DNA from: Candidatus Contendobacter odensis Run_B_J11
GTDB lineage: Bacteria; Pseudomonadota; Gammaproteobacteria; Competibacterales; Competibacteraceae
Length of the DNA: 35,098 nt
Assembly: GCF_000531125.1 (NCBI RefSeq)
Contig: NZ_CBTK010000273.1
Location: 1-35,098 of the forward strand
Direction: 5' to 3'
In this document: piece by piece, positions 8,742 through 19,400 of the stretch
Position numbering within the stretch: the first letter of the stretch is position 1
Layout of the letters: each line of letters starts with the position of its first letter
Translations under genes and position numbers: made by a program
The notes under the pieces: generated by a model
Databases searched by the model: none
Seen by the model: only the letters and a program-made list of their open reading frames with translations
Told to the model about the DNA's origin: nothing

Positions 8742-11453
8742 GTGAAATTCATCAATAACCTGAAATTGGGCATCAAGCTGTCTGTCGCCTTTGTTTTAAT
8801 CGGCTTGCTACCGGCGCTGATCGTCGGTTTTATCGCACTGTCCAAGGCCAGTGATTCACTGTCACAACAGGCGTTTCAGCAATTGGAAAGTGTTCGTGCC
8901 CTCAAGAAAAAGCAGATCGAAAATGTGTTCAATGAGGCGCACAAGGATTTGGATACGCTGATTAACGCTCAACAATACTTTCAGGCGTTTGCTTTCAAGA
9001 ATCTGGAGAGTATTCACAAGAATACGAAAGCTCAGGTTGAGCAGGTCGCGCAACGCCAGATCGATGTAGTTCAGTCCATGGCGCACAGCACCAATATAGC
9101 CGATGCACTGCTGGCTTTTACCAGCGCTTTTGATGCAGCAGGCAATAAGACCAACAACGCCAATTGGAGCGCTGCCGCCAAGCGGGATGGCCCGGCGCTG
9201 GTGACGTATGCCCGGCAACATGGCTACGATGATCTGTTGCTGATCAGTAAGGATGGGGTGGTGGTTTACAGCACTGCTGGGCAATCGGAACTGGGCCAGC
9301 CGGTTAGTGCCGCTAACCTGAAGGACAGCGCGCTGGAACCAGCGTTTCGGCAAGGTCTCGCCGGTGTTGCGGTGCAGGATTTCAAAGCCTATGCCCCGAA
9401 TGACGGTCGCCTGTTCGCCTTTTACAGCGCGCCTGTCGTTCGCGATAACGCCACCTTGGGCGTGCTGGTGTTGAAACAGTCGCCGGCTCCGTTCAACGCC
9501 ATCACCCAGCGCCGCGAAGGTCTGGGCAAGAGTGGCGAAAGCTATTTTGCCGCCAAAACTGGCGACCGAATCGTGTTCCGCAGCGATATGAAGACGATGG
9601 GTGCCGGCAAGTTCGTGGTCGGTTACGACATCACCGATGTCGCTCCGGCTTATCTTAAGGAGGTGCTGGCCGGCAAGTCGGTCCACGATGTTTATACCGA
9701 CAGCGCCGGTAAGCTGGTGATGGTGATGGCCGACCCGCTCACCCTCCGTGGTTTGCCATGGGCGGTCGTCACCAAGCTCAATTTGGAGGAAGCGATGGCG
9801 CAAACCCGGGAAGGCGCATCCGAGGATTTCCTGACCGAATACGCCAAGCAGACCGGTCTCGACGATCTGCTGCTGATTCATGCGAACGGGAAGGTGTTTT
9901 ACAGCTCTGCCAAGGGCAGCGACTACGGCACTGATCTGCTGAAAGGGCCTCTCCAGGATTCGGGTTTGGCTAAAACATTCCGCAAGGCGCTGGAAACCCA
10001 GCAATTCCAGTTTCAGGACTATGCACCCTACGCGGCAATCAGCAATCAACCGGCCTCATTTTTCGTTAAGCCGTTAGTAAATAACGGAAAAGTTGAAATG
10101 GTCTTCGCGGTGCGCCATTCCCTGAAAGAAACCAACGACATCATGCAGCAGCGCGAAGGCATGGGCCGCACCGGCGAAACCTATCTGGTCGGCTCGGACA
10201 AGCGGATGCGCTCGGATTCCTTTATGGATGCCAAGGATCGTTCGGTACAGGCGTCATTCGCGGGGAGTATTGAGAAGAACGGGGTGGATACCGAGGCATC
10301 CCGCGAGGCGCTGGCCGGCAAGACCGAGGTTCGGATCATCACTGATTATCTCGGTGCCGCTGTGTTGTCGGCGTTCACCCCGGTCAAAGTCGGCGAGACC
10401 ACCTGGGCGCTCATCGCCGAAATTGACGAGGCTGAAGCCTTCGCTGCGGTCAGGCAATTGCAATGGTTAATGGCGCTGGTGCTGGTGGTCAGTCTCGGCG
10501 TTATCATCGTGGTGGCCTGGCTAGTGACGCGCACTATCACCCGTCCGCTGGGTGTCGCCGTCACCGCTTCCGGTTTGATCGCCGCTGGCGATTTGACCAC
10601 CGACATTCAGGTGACTTCGCACGACGAAACCGGGCAACTGTTGCAAGCCATGAAAACCATGGCGACGCAGCTTAGGGAAATCGTCAGCAATGTCACCCAA
10701 GCCACTACCCAAGTCAGTTCCGCCGCAGCCGAGATTGCTCAAGGCAGCAGCGATCTGGCGCAACGCACCGAGCAACAAGCCTCGGCGCTGGAACAAACCG
10801 CTTCCAGCATGGAGGAACTCACTTCAACGGTGAAGCAGAGTGCCGACAATGCCGGCCAAGCCAACCAACTGGCGGATGCCGCCCGCACTCAGGCCGAACA
10901 GGGCGGGCAAGTGGTCGATCAAGCGATTACCGCGATGAGCGCGATTAACGCCAGCAGCCGCAAGATTGCCGACATCATTGGGGTAATTGACGAGATCGCG
11001 TTCCAAACCAACCTGCTGGCGCTGAACGCGGCGGTAGAAGCCGCCCGCGCCGGTGAACAAGGCCGGGGCTTCGCGGTGGTCGCGGGGGAAGTGCGCAAGC
11101 TGGCGCAACGCAGCGCCGATGCGGCTAAAGAGATCAAAGGGTTGATTACCGACAGCGTGAGCAAGGTTGAAGACGGCGGCCGGCTGGTGGGACGCTCCGG
11201 GCAAACCCTCAAAGAGATCGTCACCTCGGTCAAAAAAGTGAGTGACATTGTGGCCGAAATCGCCGCCGCCGCCCGCGAGCAGGCCAGCGGGATTGAGCAA
11301 GTCAACAAAGCCATTTTGCAAATGGATCAAGTGACGCAACAAAACGCCGCGCTGGTGGAAGAAACCGCCGCTGCCAGCCACGCCATGGGCGATCAAGCCC
11401 ATGAACTGCAACAACTGATGGGGTTTTTCAAGCTGAATAAGCGGACGGCTTAA
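8742..11453 (+). CDS. Methyl-accepting chemotaxis protein with duplicated periplasmic sensor
   Basis: Transmembrane chemoreceptor of 903 residues, longer than the usual 500-700. It has TM1 at about 12-34, a large periplasmic region to about 573, TM2 at about 575-597, HAMP at about 598-650, then the signalling coiled coil. The conserved hairpin tip DEIAFQTNLLALNAAVEAARAGEQGRGFAVVA starts near residue 748. The sensor contains two similar Cache-like units about 211 residues apart, marked by DDLLLISKDGVVVYST (near 163) and DDLLLIHANGKVFYSS (near 374), and by REGLGKSGESY and REGMGRTGETY. It would signal through CheA/CheW to motility or another output. No C-terminal CheR-docking pentapeptide is evident. 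Translation starts at GTG after a perfect AAGGAGG. The ligand is unknown. Confidence 0.93.
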   Translation: MKFINNLKLGIKLSVAFVLIGLLPALIVGFIALSKASDSLSQQAFQQLESVRALKKKQIENVFNEAHKDLDTLINAQQYFQAFAFKNLESIHKNTKAQVEQVAQRQIDVVQSMAHSTNIADALLAFTSAFDAAGNKTNNANWSAAAKRDGPALVTYARQHGYDDLLLISKDGVVVYSTAGQSELGQPVSAANLKDSALEPAFRQGLAGVAVQDFKAYAPNDGRLFAFYSAPVVRDNATLGVLVLKQSPAPFNAITQRREGLGKSGESYFAAKTGDRIVFRSDMKTMGAGKFVVGYDITDVAPAYLKEVLAGKSVHDVYTDSAGKLVMVMADPLTLRGLPWAVVTKLNLEEAMAQTREGASEDFLTEYAKQTGLDDLLLIHANGKVFYSSAKGSDYGTDLLKGPLQDSGLAKTFRKALETQQFQFQDYAPYAAISNQPASFFVKPLVNNGKVEMVFAVRHSLKETNDIMQQREGMGRTGETYLVGSDKRMRSDSFMDAKDRSVQASFAGSIEKNGVDTEASREALAGKTEVRIITDYLGAAVLSAFTPVKVGETTWALIAEIDEAEAFAAVRQLQWLMALVLVVSLGVIIVVAWLVTRTITRPLGVAVTASGLIAAGDLTTDIQVTSHDETGQLLQAMKTMATQLREIVSNVTQATTQVSSAAAEIAQGSSDLAQRTEQQASALEQTASSMEELTSTVKQSADNAGQANQLADAARTQAEQGGQVVDQAITAMSAINASSRKIADIIGVIDEIAFQTNLLALNAAVEAARAGEQGRGFAVVAGEVRKLAQRSADAAKEIKGLITDSVSKVEDGGRLVGRSGQTLKEIVTSVKKVSDIVAEIAAAAREQASGIEQVNKAILQMDQVTQQNAALVEETAAASHAMGDQAHELQQLMGFFKLNKRTA

Positions 11454-11490
11454 GGGCGATGTGGCACCAGCATCCTGCCGGTACACCGAA

Positions 11491-11509
11491 CACGGGCAAG
11501 ATGCCCGTG
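11491..11509. repeat. Perfect 19-base palindromic element (CACGGGCA-AGA-TGCCCGTG)
   Basis: Two perfect 8-base arms around AGA form a strong hairpin. The wording (…GGGCAAGATGCCCGTGCTACC) resembles a short intergenic palindrome I associate with dispersed repeats in environmental bacteria. Only one copy was noticed in this window, so its repeat status is inferred. Confidence 0.45.
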
Positions 11510-11515
11510 CTACCT

Positions 11516-11544
11516 CCTCTCCTACCGGGAGAGGAAAGTTTTTT
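11516..11544 (+). terminator. Hairpin terminator after the chemoreceptor gene
   Basis: CCTCTCC (11516-11522) pairs with GGAGAGG (11528-11534) around a 5-base loop, followed by AAAG and a run of six T (11539-11544). It lies 63 bases after the receptor stop and fits a rho-independent terminator. Confidence 0.55.
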
Positions 11545-11571
11545 CACCGGCTTTTTCAAAGGGTAATCCGA

Positions 11572-12249
11572 GTGCTTGGAACACTGGTGAATACCAGCGC
11601 GGTCGTCATAGGCAGTGCAATAGGTCTGACGGCGGGTACCCATTTACCCAGCGGCATCAAGATCATCCTGATGCAAGCCCTGGGTTTGGCGACCACGGTC
11701 ATTGGCTTGCGCATGGCGCTGGAGGCGCAACATGTCCTGCTGGCGATTGGCTGCCTGTTGTTGGGCGGCGTGAGCGGTGAACTACTGTGCATCGAACAGC
11801 GATTGGAAGGACTGGCCGACCGGCTGCGGCGAACGCTGCGCTCCGATTCCAGCCGCTTCGTGGAGGGTTTTGTGACCGCGACCCTGTTGTATCTGACTGG
11901 AGCGATGACGATTGTCGGATCGATTCAGGATGGCACGATCGGCGATCCCAGCGTGCTACTGCTCAAATCGCTGCTGGATGGGGTGGCTTCGGTGGCGCTG
12001 GCCTCATCGCTGGGTATTGGCGTACTGTTCTCGGCGCTGCCGGTGTTGTTGGTGCAAGGCGGTATCACGTTGCTGGCGGCGCAGTTGAGCTTTTTGTCGC
12101 AGCCGGTGGTGCTGGATGCTATTAACGCCACTGGCGGGTTGCTGATTCTGGGTATCGGAATCAATCTGCTGGAAATCGGTCGGATTCGGGTCGCTAATCT
12201 ACTGCCGGCCTTGGGTTACGCCATCATCGGTGCGCTGCTGTTTTCCTAA
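11572..12249 (+). CDS. DUF554 family membrane protein
   Basis: Hydrophobic protein of 225 residues with about six to seven membrane segments. VLGTLVNTSAVVIGSAIGL at the N-terminus, LLGGVSGE, GFVTATLLYLTGAMTIVGSIQDG and the closing GYAIIGALLF match the DUF554 (YqgA/YdfK-type) family, whose transport function is undetermined. I chose GTG at 11572 because AAAGGG lies 9 bases upstream and the family starts with this hydrophobic block. A longer frame from 11461 would translate through the palindrome and terminator hairpins and is not credible. It precedes the RND genes on the same strand, 40 bases from the adaptor start. Confidence 0.88.
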   Translation: MLGTLVNTSAVVIGSAIGLTAGTHLPSGIKIILMQALGLATTVIGLRMALEAQHVLLAIGCLLLGGVSGELLCIEQRLEGLADRLRRTLRSDSSRFVEGFVTATLLYLTGAMTIVGSIQDGTIGDPSVLLLKSLLDGVASVALASSLGIGVLFSALPVLLVQGGITLLAAQLSFLSQPVVLDAINATGGLLILGIGINLLEIGRIRVANLLPALGYAIIGALLFS

Positions 12250-12289
12250 TCGCCGCGCAACTCTCTCCTCTAAAGCGGGCACATCTTCC

Positions 12290-13354
12290 ATGTATGATCC
12301 CTGCAAACGGGCGACGCTAAGTGTCGCCTTGGTACTTTTAACGCTCCCGGTGCTGGCCCAACAAAAACCTGCCGAAATGCCGCCGATGCCGGTCAAAACG
12401 GCAGCAGTGAGCCGCGAAACTCTTAATATTGAGGTGACCGCCGTCGGTACGCTGCGCGCTGATGAAACGGTGATGATCCGCCCCGAAATCGCCGGGCGGG
12501 TGGTCACGCTCCATTTCAAGGAAGGCCAGGCCGTCAGCGAAGGCGATCCGCTGGTGACGCTTGATCAGGGCGAATACCAGGCGCAACTGGCTGGCAGCAC
12601 CGCTCAAGTTGGACTGGAGGAAATCAGCTATCGGCGGTTGCAGGATTTGCAACGCAAGAATCTGAGCAGCCCGCAGATTCTCGACGAGACCAAAGCCCGG
12701 TTGGACGCGGCCCGTGCCACGCAAACGCTCACCCAGGTGCGGCTGGACAAAACCGTGATCCGTGCCCCGTTCGCCGGAACGGTGGGTTTGCGGCTGGTCA
12801 GCCCCGGCGCTTATGTGAAAGCGGGTGATGACATCGCCAATCTGGAAAGTCTTGGCGCGATGAAACTGGATTTTCGAGTGCCGGAAACCTATCTGGCGCG
12901 GCTGGCGACCGGGCAAATCCTGACGGTGCGGGTGGACGCCTGGCCTGATCAGGGCTTCGAGGGAACGACTTACGCCATTGATCCAGCAGTGGACCCGGAG
13001 ACTCGCACCGTGTTGTTGCGGGCGCGACTGCCGAACAAGGGCAACAAGCTGCGGCCGGGTTTGTTCGCTCGAGTGAATCTGGTGCTGGAGCGGCGGGAGA
13101 ATGCCCTGATCGCGCCGGAACAGGCCATTGTGCCGTTGGGTCAGACTCCATTTGTGTACCGGGTGGTTGAGGGCAAAGCGGTGATGACGCCGGTAAAACT
13201 GGGCTTGCGCCGGCCCGGAAAGGTAGAAATTCTGGAAGGGCTGAAGGCGGGTGATCAAGTCGTCACTGACGGCCAGTTGAAAATCCGCGATGGCGCAGCG
13301 GTGACGGTGTTGCCGCCGCCGGGGACTTCGCCACCGACCGTACCGCAGAGGTAA
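12290..13354 (+). CDS. RND efflux periplasmic adaptor (membrane fusion protein)
   Basis: Protein of 354 residues. A signal peptide (about 1-23, ending LPVLAQQ) is followed by the barrel-sandwich half-motif GRVVTLHFKEGQAVSEGDPLVTLD, a short alpha hairpin (QVGLEEISYRRLQDLQRKNLSS...), and the second lipoyl half RAPFAGTVGLRLVSPGAYVKAGD. The beta-barrel and membrane-proximal domains end with LEGLKAGDQVVTDGQLKIRDG. It would link the inner-membrane RND pump to an outer-membrane channel. No lipobox is visible, so it is probably a soluble periplasmic protein or held by an uncleaved signal. It lies 7 bases before the pump gene and is surely co-transcribed. Substrates are unknown. Confidence 0.92.
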   Translation: MYDPCKRATLSVALVLLTLPVLAQQKPAEMPPMPVKTAAVSRETLNIEVTAVGTLRADETVMIRPEIAGRVVTLHFKEGQAVSEGDPLVTLDQGEYQAQLAGSTAQVGLEEISYRRLQDLQRKNLSSPQILDETKARLDAARATQTLTQVRLDKTVIRAPFAGTVGLRLVSPGAYVKAGDDIANLESLGAMKLDFRVPETYLARLATGQILTVRVDAWPDQGFEGTTYAIDPAVDPETRTVLLRARLPNKGNKLRPGLFARVNLVLERRENALIAPEQAIVPLGQTPFVYRVVEGKAVMTPVKLGLRRPGKVEILEGLKAGDQVVTDGQLKIRDGAAVTVLPPPGTSPPTVPQR

Positions 13355-13360
13355 ACCGTC

Positions 13361-16300
13361 ATGTTCCTGCCTGAAATCTCGATCAAGCGCCCGGTATTGG
13401 CGACGGTGATGAGTCTCACCATTATTCTCATCGGCGTAATCTCCTTTCTGCGCTTGCCGGTGCGTGAATATCCCAACATTGACGCGCCGATTGTCTCGGT
13501 ACGCACGGTTTACCCCGGTGCCAGCGCCGAAATCATGGAAAGCCAGATCACGCAACCGCTGGAAGATACGCTGGCGGGGATTGAAGGCGTCCGCACTATC
13601 AAATCCATCAGCCGCGAGGAAGTCAGTCAAATCACGGTGGAACTGGTGCTGGAGCGGGATGTGGACGCTGCCGCCAACGATGTGCGCGACCGGGTGGCGC
13701 GGGTGCGCAGCCGGTTGCCCGATGAAGTCAACGATCCGGTGGTGGCGAAAATCGAAGCCGACGCCCAAGCCATTATGTGGCTAGCGTTTTCCAGCGAGCG
13801 GCACAGTGCGCTGGAGATAACCGATTATGCCGACCGCATCATCGTGGATCGCCTGCAAGCTCTGCCAGGAGTCGCCAGCGTCATCATTGCCGGCGAACGG
13901 CGCTACGCCATGCGGTTATGGCTGGATCGGGACCGGATGGCCGCTTACGGCCTGACTCCGCAGGACGTGGAAAATGCGCTGAAGAAGCAGAATGTCGAAC
14001 TGCCGTCCGGGCGGATCGAATCGCGCCAGCGCGAATTCACCGTGTTGACCGAATCGGATTTGCGCAGCCCGGAGCAATTTAACGATCTGATTCTCAAGGA
14101 AGTCAAAGGCTATCCGATCCGGTTGCGCGACATTGGTTCTGCTGAAGTGGGCGCAGCGGACCAACGCAATGCGTTGCGCGCCAACGGCAATCCCTCGGTT
14201 GGACTCGGCATCGTCAAGCAATCCACCGCCAATACCTTGAGCGTGGCCCAGGCAGTGCGGGCGTTGCTGCCGGGGATGACCGCCAGCCTGCCGGAGGGGA
14301 TGAAAATCACCGTGGGCTACGACGGTTCCATTTTTATCGAGAAATCCATCGAGGCGGTCTACCGGACCATGCTGGAGGCGCTGGGGCTGGTGGCAGTAGT
14401 GATCTTCCTGTTCCTGCGCAACTGGCGGGCGACGCTGATCCCGCTGGTGACCATTCCGGTGTCGCTGATTGGCGCGTTCATTTTCCTGTATGCGCTGGGT
14501 TTCACCATCAACACCCTCACCTTATTAGGGCTGGTACTGGCGATAGGCATGGTGGTGGATGACGCCATCGTGGTCATGGAAAACATTCATCGCCATATCG
14601 AAGACGGGATGACCCCGTTCAAGGCGGCGCTGCACGGTTCGCAGGAAATCGCCTTTGCGGTGCTGGCGATGACCATTACCCTAGCGGCGGTATTTACCCC
14701 GCTGGCGTTCATGACCGGTAATACCGGGCGACTGTTCACCGAATTCGCGTTCACCGTAGCGGCGGCGGTAACAGTGTCCGGCTTCGTGGCCCTGACCCTG
14801 ACCCCGATGATGTGTTCCAAACTGCTGCGCCACGAAAGCCAGCACAACCGGTTCTTCAATGTCAGCGAGCGCTTTTTCCTGGGGATGAACCGAGGCTATC
14901 ACCGCCTGCTCAGTCATACCCTTAACCGGCGCGGGCTGATTGTACTGCTGTTCTGCGTGACCGCATTCGGCGCGGGCTGGCTGTTCACTCATCTCAAATC
15001 GGAACTGTCGCCACTGGAAGATCGCGGCACCATCATTGGCGTGATCGTCGCGCCAGAAGGAGCGACCCTGGCTTACACCGACGGTTACGCCCGGCAACTG
15101 GAACAGCTCTATCAGGCCATTCCCGAAGTGAGTTCCTATCTGGTGTTTGTCGCGCCGGGGCTGGAACGGCCCAATCCGGTCAATAGCGCCTTGTCGTTCG
15201 TGCGGATGAAACCGTGGGAACAGCGCCAGCGCAAGCAGCAAGCTATCGCCAAGGAACTCGCGCCGAAAATGGCTCAGTTGCCCGGAGTGCTGGCCTTCCC
15301 GATCAATCCGCCCTCGCTCGGCCAGAGCTTCCGCAATCCGGCGGTGCAGTTCGTGATTCAGTCCAGCAGTTATGCCGACCTGCAACAACGGGTCGATCAG
15401 GTGCTGGCCAAGGCGCGACAGTATCCCGGCATGGTGAATCTGGACAGCGATTTGCGGTTGAACAAGCCGCAACTCTCGGTCGTGCTGAATCGCGACAAAA
15501 TCGCCGCAGTCGGTGCGGATGTGGAGGACATTGGCCGGACCCTGGAAACCCTGCTCGGCGGGCGGCAAGTGACCCGCTTCAAGCAGGACGGCCAGCAATA
15601 CGATGTGGTGCTGCAACTCAAGGATCAGGATCGTGAACAGCCGACCGACTTGACCGCAATTTTCGTGCGGGGCCGCGATGGGCAACTGGTGCAACTCTCC
15701 AATCTGGTCGAGGTGCGGGAAACCGTCGCCCCCAAGGAACTGAACCGCTTCAACCGGCTGCGCGCTGCGGTCATTTCGGCCAATATCGCGCCCGGCTACA
15801 CTTTGAGCGAAGCGCTGGAGTTCATGGATCAGACTGCGAAGGAGGTGCTGGGTGAAAACGCGCAAACTGCGCTGGACGGCCAGTCGCGGGAGTTCCGCGA
15901 ATCCGGGGCCACTCTGTACACCACCTTTGTACTAGCGCTACTGCTGATTTATCTGGTGCTGGCCGCCCAGTTCGAGAGTTTTATATCGCCGCTGGTGATC
16001 ATGCTGACGGTGCCGCTGGCGATCACCGGCGGATTACTGGGGCTGTTTCTGAGCGGTGGCACCTTGAACGTCTACAGCCAGATCGGCCTGGTAATGCTGG
16101 TTGGACTGATCACCAAGAACGGCATTTTGATTGTCGAATTCGCCAACCAATTACGCTTGACCGGACTGGATCGGCAAGCGGCGGTGCTGGAAGCGGCCAC
16201 CCTGCGCTTGCGTCCGATCCTGATGACCACGCTATCCACCATTCTCGGCGCGATTCCGCTGGCGCTGGCGTTGGGCGCGGGGGCGGAAAGCCGCCAGCAA

Positions 16301-16477
16301 ATCGGTTGGGTCATCGTCGGCGGCCTGCTGCTGGGAACGCTGCTGACCCTGTTCGTGGTGCCGGTGGCTTATACCCTGCTGGTGCGTAAAACGCACCATA
16401 CAGCGGAAGAAGCAGCGGAGCTGGCCGATCATGGTCCAGCCGTAGTCAAAGCTGAACCAAAGCCGGCGGGAGTTTGA
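13361..16477 (+). CDS. RND multidrug efflux pump, HAE-1 type inner-membrane transporter
   Basis: Transporter of 1038 residues, the normal length for the AcrB/MexB/MdtB group. It opens with FLPEISIKRPVLATVMSL, followed by VREYPNIDAPIVSVRTVYPGAS in the first periplasmic loop. GMVVDDAIVVMENIHRHIEDG in TM4 carries the Asp-Asp pair of the proton relay, and the second half shows GLITKNGILIVEFANQL and ATLRLRPILMTTLSTILGA. It drives drug or metabolite export with the proton gradient, working with the adaptor encoded 7 bases upstream. No TolC/OprM-type channel gene is in the window, so the pump probably borrows one from elsewhere. No TetR or two-component regulator is adjacent. Confidence 0.94.
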   Translation: MFLPEISIKRPVLATVMSLTIILIGVISFLRLPVREYPNIDAPIVSVRTVYPGASAEIMESQITQPLEDTLAGIEGVRTIKSISREEVSQITVELVLERDVDAAANDVRDRVARVRSRLPDEVNDPVVAKIEADAQAIMWLAFSSERHSALEITDYADRIIVDRLQALPGVASVIIAGERRYAMRLWLDRDRMAAYGLTPQDVENALKKQNVELPSGRIESRQREFTVLTESDLRSPEQFNDLILKEVKGYPIRLRDIGSAEVGAADQRNALRANGNPSVGLGIVKQSTANTLSVAQAVRALLPGMTASLPEGMKITVGYDGSIFIEKSIEAVYRTMLEALGLVAVVIFLFLRNWRATLIPLVTIPVSLIGAFIFLYALGFTINTLTLLGLVLAIGMVVDDAIVVMENIHRHIEDGMTPFKAALHGSQEIAFAVLAMTITLAAVFTPLAFMTGNTGRLFTEFAFTVAAAVTVSGFVALTLTPMMCSKLLRHESQHNRFFNVSERFFLGMNRGYHRLLSHTLNRRGLIVLLFCVTAFGAGWLFTHLKSELSPLEDRGTIIGVIVAPEGATLAYTDGYARQLEQLYQAIPEVSSYLVFVAPGLERPNPVNSALSFVRMKPWEQRQRKQQAIAKELAPKMAQLPGVLAFPINPPSLGQSFRNPAVQFVIQSSSYADLQQRVDQVLAKARQYPGMVNLDSDLRLNKPQLSVVLNRDKIAAVGADVEDIGRTLETLLGGRQVTRFKQDGQQYDVVLQLKDQDREQPTDLTAIFVRGRDGQLVQLSNLVEVRETVAPKELNRFNRLRAAVISANIAPGYTLSEALEFMDQTAKEVLGENAQTALDGQSREFRESGATLYTTFVLALLLIYLVLAAQFESFISPLVIMLTVPLAITGGLLGLFLSGGTLNVYSQIGLVMLVGLITKNGILIVEFANQLRLTGLDRQAAVLEAATLRLRPILMTTLSTILGAIPLALALGAGAESRQQIGWVIVGGLLLGTLLTLFVVPVAYTLLVRKTHHTAEEAAELADHGPAVVKAEPKPAGV

Positions 16478-16482
16478 ACAAC

Positions 16483-19400
16483 GTGAGCCACCCGCTCGAA
16501 ACCTATCTCGCCACCCTCTGCCAGATTTACGACACCGGCGGCGGCGGCGCCGAAACCTCTTATTACGGTGCGCTGGAGAATCTGCTGAATCAGGCCGGCG
16601 ACCGCCTCAAACCCCAAGTCCGGGCGGTACCGCAGTTGCGGAATACCGGCGCTGGCGCTCCTGATTTCGGCTTGTTCAGCGCCAGCCAGTTTGAGAATGA
16701 GTGCGAAGGAGAGCCGTTGCCGGGCCAGAAGCCGGAACGCGGCGTCGTCGAAGTCAAAGGCTGGCGCGAGGACGCCGCGACGGTCGCCGCCAGCGAGCAG
16801 GTGGCCCGCTATGTCCAGCATTACGGCGTGGCCTTGGTCAGCACTTACCGCGATTTTATTCTGGTCGGGCGGGATGCCGCCGACCAGCCGATGCTATTGG
16901 AGCATTTTCAACTGGCGGCCAGCGAAGCGGAATTTCTGGAACTGCTGCGGCAGCCGCGCCAGACCGCTGCGCGATTCGGCGACCGTCTGCTGGACTTTCT
17001 GGCCCGCGCCCTCAGCTACAACGCGCCATTGACCGATCCGCAGGATCTGGCCTGGTTTCTGGCGTCGCACGCTCGCGAGGCCCGCGCCAGAGTGGACAGC
17101 GCCGGTGATTTGCCGGGATTAATAGCGCTGCGTGAAGGACTGGAACGGGCGCTGGGCTTGAAATTTGAGGGCGAAACCGGCGAGCGCTTCTTCCGGGCGA
17201 CGCTGGTGCAGACTTTGTTTTACGGGGTGTTTTCCGCCTGGGTACTGTGGGCGCGACAGGGTGAAACGGGCCGGTTTGACTGGCGCGCTGCCGCCTGGAG
17301 CCTGCATGTACCGATGATCGCCAGCCTGTTCGAGCAGATCGCCACCCCGAAACGGTTGCAACCGCTGCATCTGGACGAGGTGCTGGATTGGGCCGGGCGC
17401 ACCCTCAACCGGGTAGTTCGTGAGGCGTTCTTCCAGCATTTCGAGGAGGAATACGCCGTCCAGTATTTCTATGAGCCGTTCCTCAAGGCGTATGACCCGG
17501 CGCTGCGCAAGCAATTAGGGGTCTGGTACACCCCGCCGGATATCGTGCGTTATCAAGTGGCGCGGGTAGATGCCGTGTTGCGCGAGGAACTGCATCTGAC
17601 CGATGGTCTGGCCGATCCCTCGGTGCTGGTGCTGGATCCCTGCTGCGGAACTGGCGCTTATCTGGTCGAAGTGTTGCGGCGGATTCAGCAAACCTTGCAG
17701 GACAAGAGCGGCGATGCCTTGACCGCTGCGCAACTCAAGCAGGCGGCGCTGACTCGCATTTTCGGCTTTGAACTGCTGCCCGCGCCCTTCGTCGTCGCTC
17801 ATCTGCAACTGGGCCTGCTGCTGCGAAAGTTCGGCGTACCGCTGCGAGAAGATCGGGAACGGGTCGGCATCTACCTCACCAATGCCTTAACCAACTGGGA
17901 ACCGCTGGCGCAGCCCGGCCAGCAGATGGCGATTCCGTTCCCGGAATTCCAGGAAGAACGCGACAAGGCGGATGAAATCAAGCAGCGCAAAACCATTCTG
18001 GTGATTCTGGGCAATCCGCCGTACAACGCCTTCGCCGGAATCAGCCCGGAACAAGAAGGCGATTTGGTCGAGGCGTACAAGGAAAATCTCAACAAACCGG
18101 TAGCGGACGGCGGTTGGGGAATCAAGAAATTCAATCTGGACGATCTCTACGTGCGCTTTTTCCGCATCGCCGAGCGGCGGATCGTCAAGACCGGGCGCGG
18201 CGTGGTCTGCTACATCTCCAATCATTCCTGGGTCGGCGATCCCTCCTTCGTCGCCCTGCGCCAGCATCTGTTGAACTCCTTCGACAAGATTTGGGTGGAG
18301 AACCTGCACGGCAATCGCAAAGTGAATGAATACGCCCCGGATGGCCGCACCAGCGATTCGATTTTTACCATTCCCGGCTTCTCCGAGGGCATCCGCCAAA
18401 GTGTGGTCACATCGCTTTGGGTCAGAACTGGACGCGCCAAAGCCAAATCCGCCAAGCGCACGGCTATTGTGCGTTTCCGGGACGATATTGACGCGGCGCG
18501 GGCGGGAGAACGGCGGGCGCAACTGCTGGCCAGTCTGGACGCCCCGGATTTCGACGGTCAGTATCAACGGGCGCAACCGAACCGGGAAAACCGCTTCTCC
18601 TTTCGCCCGATGACCATTTCAGCGGCGTATCAAAGCTGGCCCAGCGTCCTCGATCTCTGCGCTGAACCGCCGAGCAATGGCCTGATGGAAAAGCGCGGCG
18701 GCGGCTTGATTGACATCGATCGGGACACGCTGGAACAACGAATGCGCGCCTATTTCGATCCGGCGCTGGAGTGGGCCGAACTGGCGGCACTGAACGGTGG
18801 TTTGACTAAAGACGCGGCGCGTTTCGACGCCCGCAAAACTCGCACCAAATTACTGGCGACTGAGCAGTTTGATCCCGAACGGTTGCGACGCTACGCGGTG
18901 CGGGCCTTTGATACCCGCTGGTGCTATTACCTGCCGGTGCGTCCGCTGTGGAACGAACCGCGCCCGCGCTATTGGCAACAATGCTGGGACGGCAACGCTT
19001 TTTTCATGACCCGGTTCCGCTCTTCGGCCTCGCCCGAAGGAGCGCCCTGCTCCTGGGTGGCTGGCCTGTCCGACGATCATTTCCTGATGCCGGACAACGC
19101 CTGCTTTCCGGTATGGCTGCGCCATCTTCCTCAAGCAGTCAAAAAAAACGGCTCGAATGGCGCGCTGGCCGGCATCGGCGACGAGCCGGTCACTATCGCC
19201 AATCTTTCACCTACTGCCCGCGCCTATCTGCAACATTTGAAGCTGCCCGATCCCGATCAGGACGCTGAAACTGCCGCATTGATCTGGCGACACGCGCTGG
19301 CTATCGGCTTCAGCCCGGCTTATCAGCGCGAGAATAGCGACGGCATTCGCCAGGATTGGCCCCGTATTCCACTGCCGGATCATGGAGAGACATTGCAAGC

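Noticed and set aside
8862..10049. 395-codon minus-strand open frame inside the chemoreceptor gene
   Set aside because: Antisense shadow of the sensor region with no recognisable domain.
11461..11571. Longer N-terminus for the DUF554 protein
   Set aside because: It would translate through two hairpins; the GTG at 11572 has a proper ribosome site and matches the family start.
12338..13768. 476-codon minus-strand open frame opposite the RND genes
   Set aside because: It lies opposite two clearly identified genes, and its translation is rich in His/Arg/Gln, typical of an antisense shadow in GC-rich DNA.
14681..15865. 394-codon minus-strand open frame inside the RND pump gene
   Set aside because: Antisense shadow; the pump is unambiguous on the plus strand.
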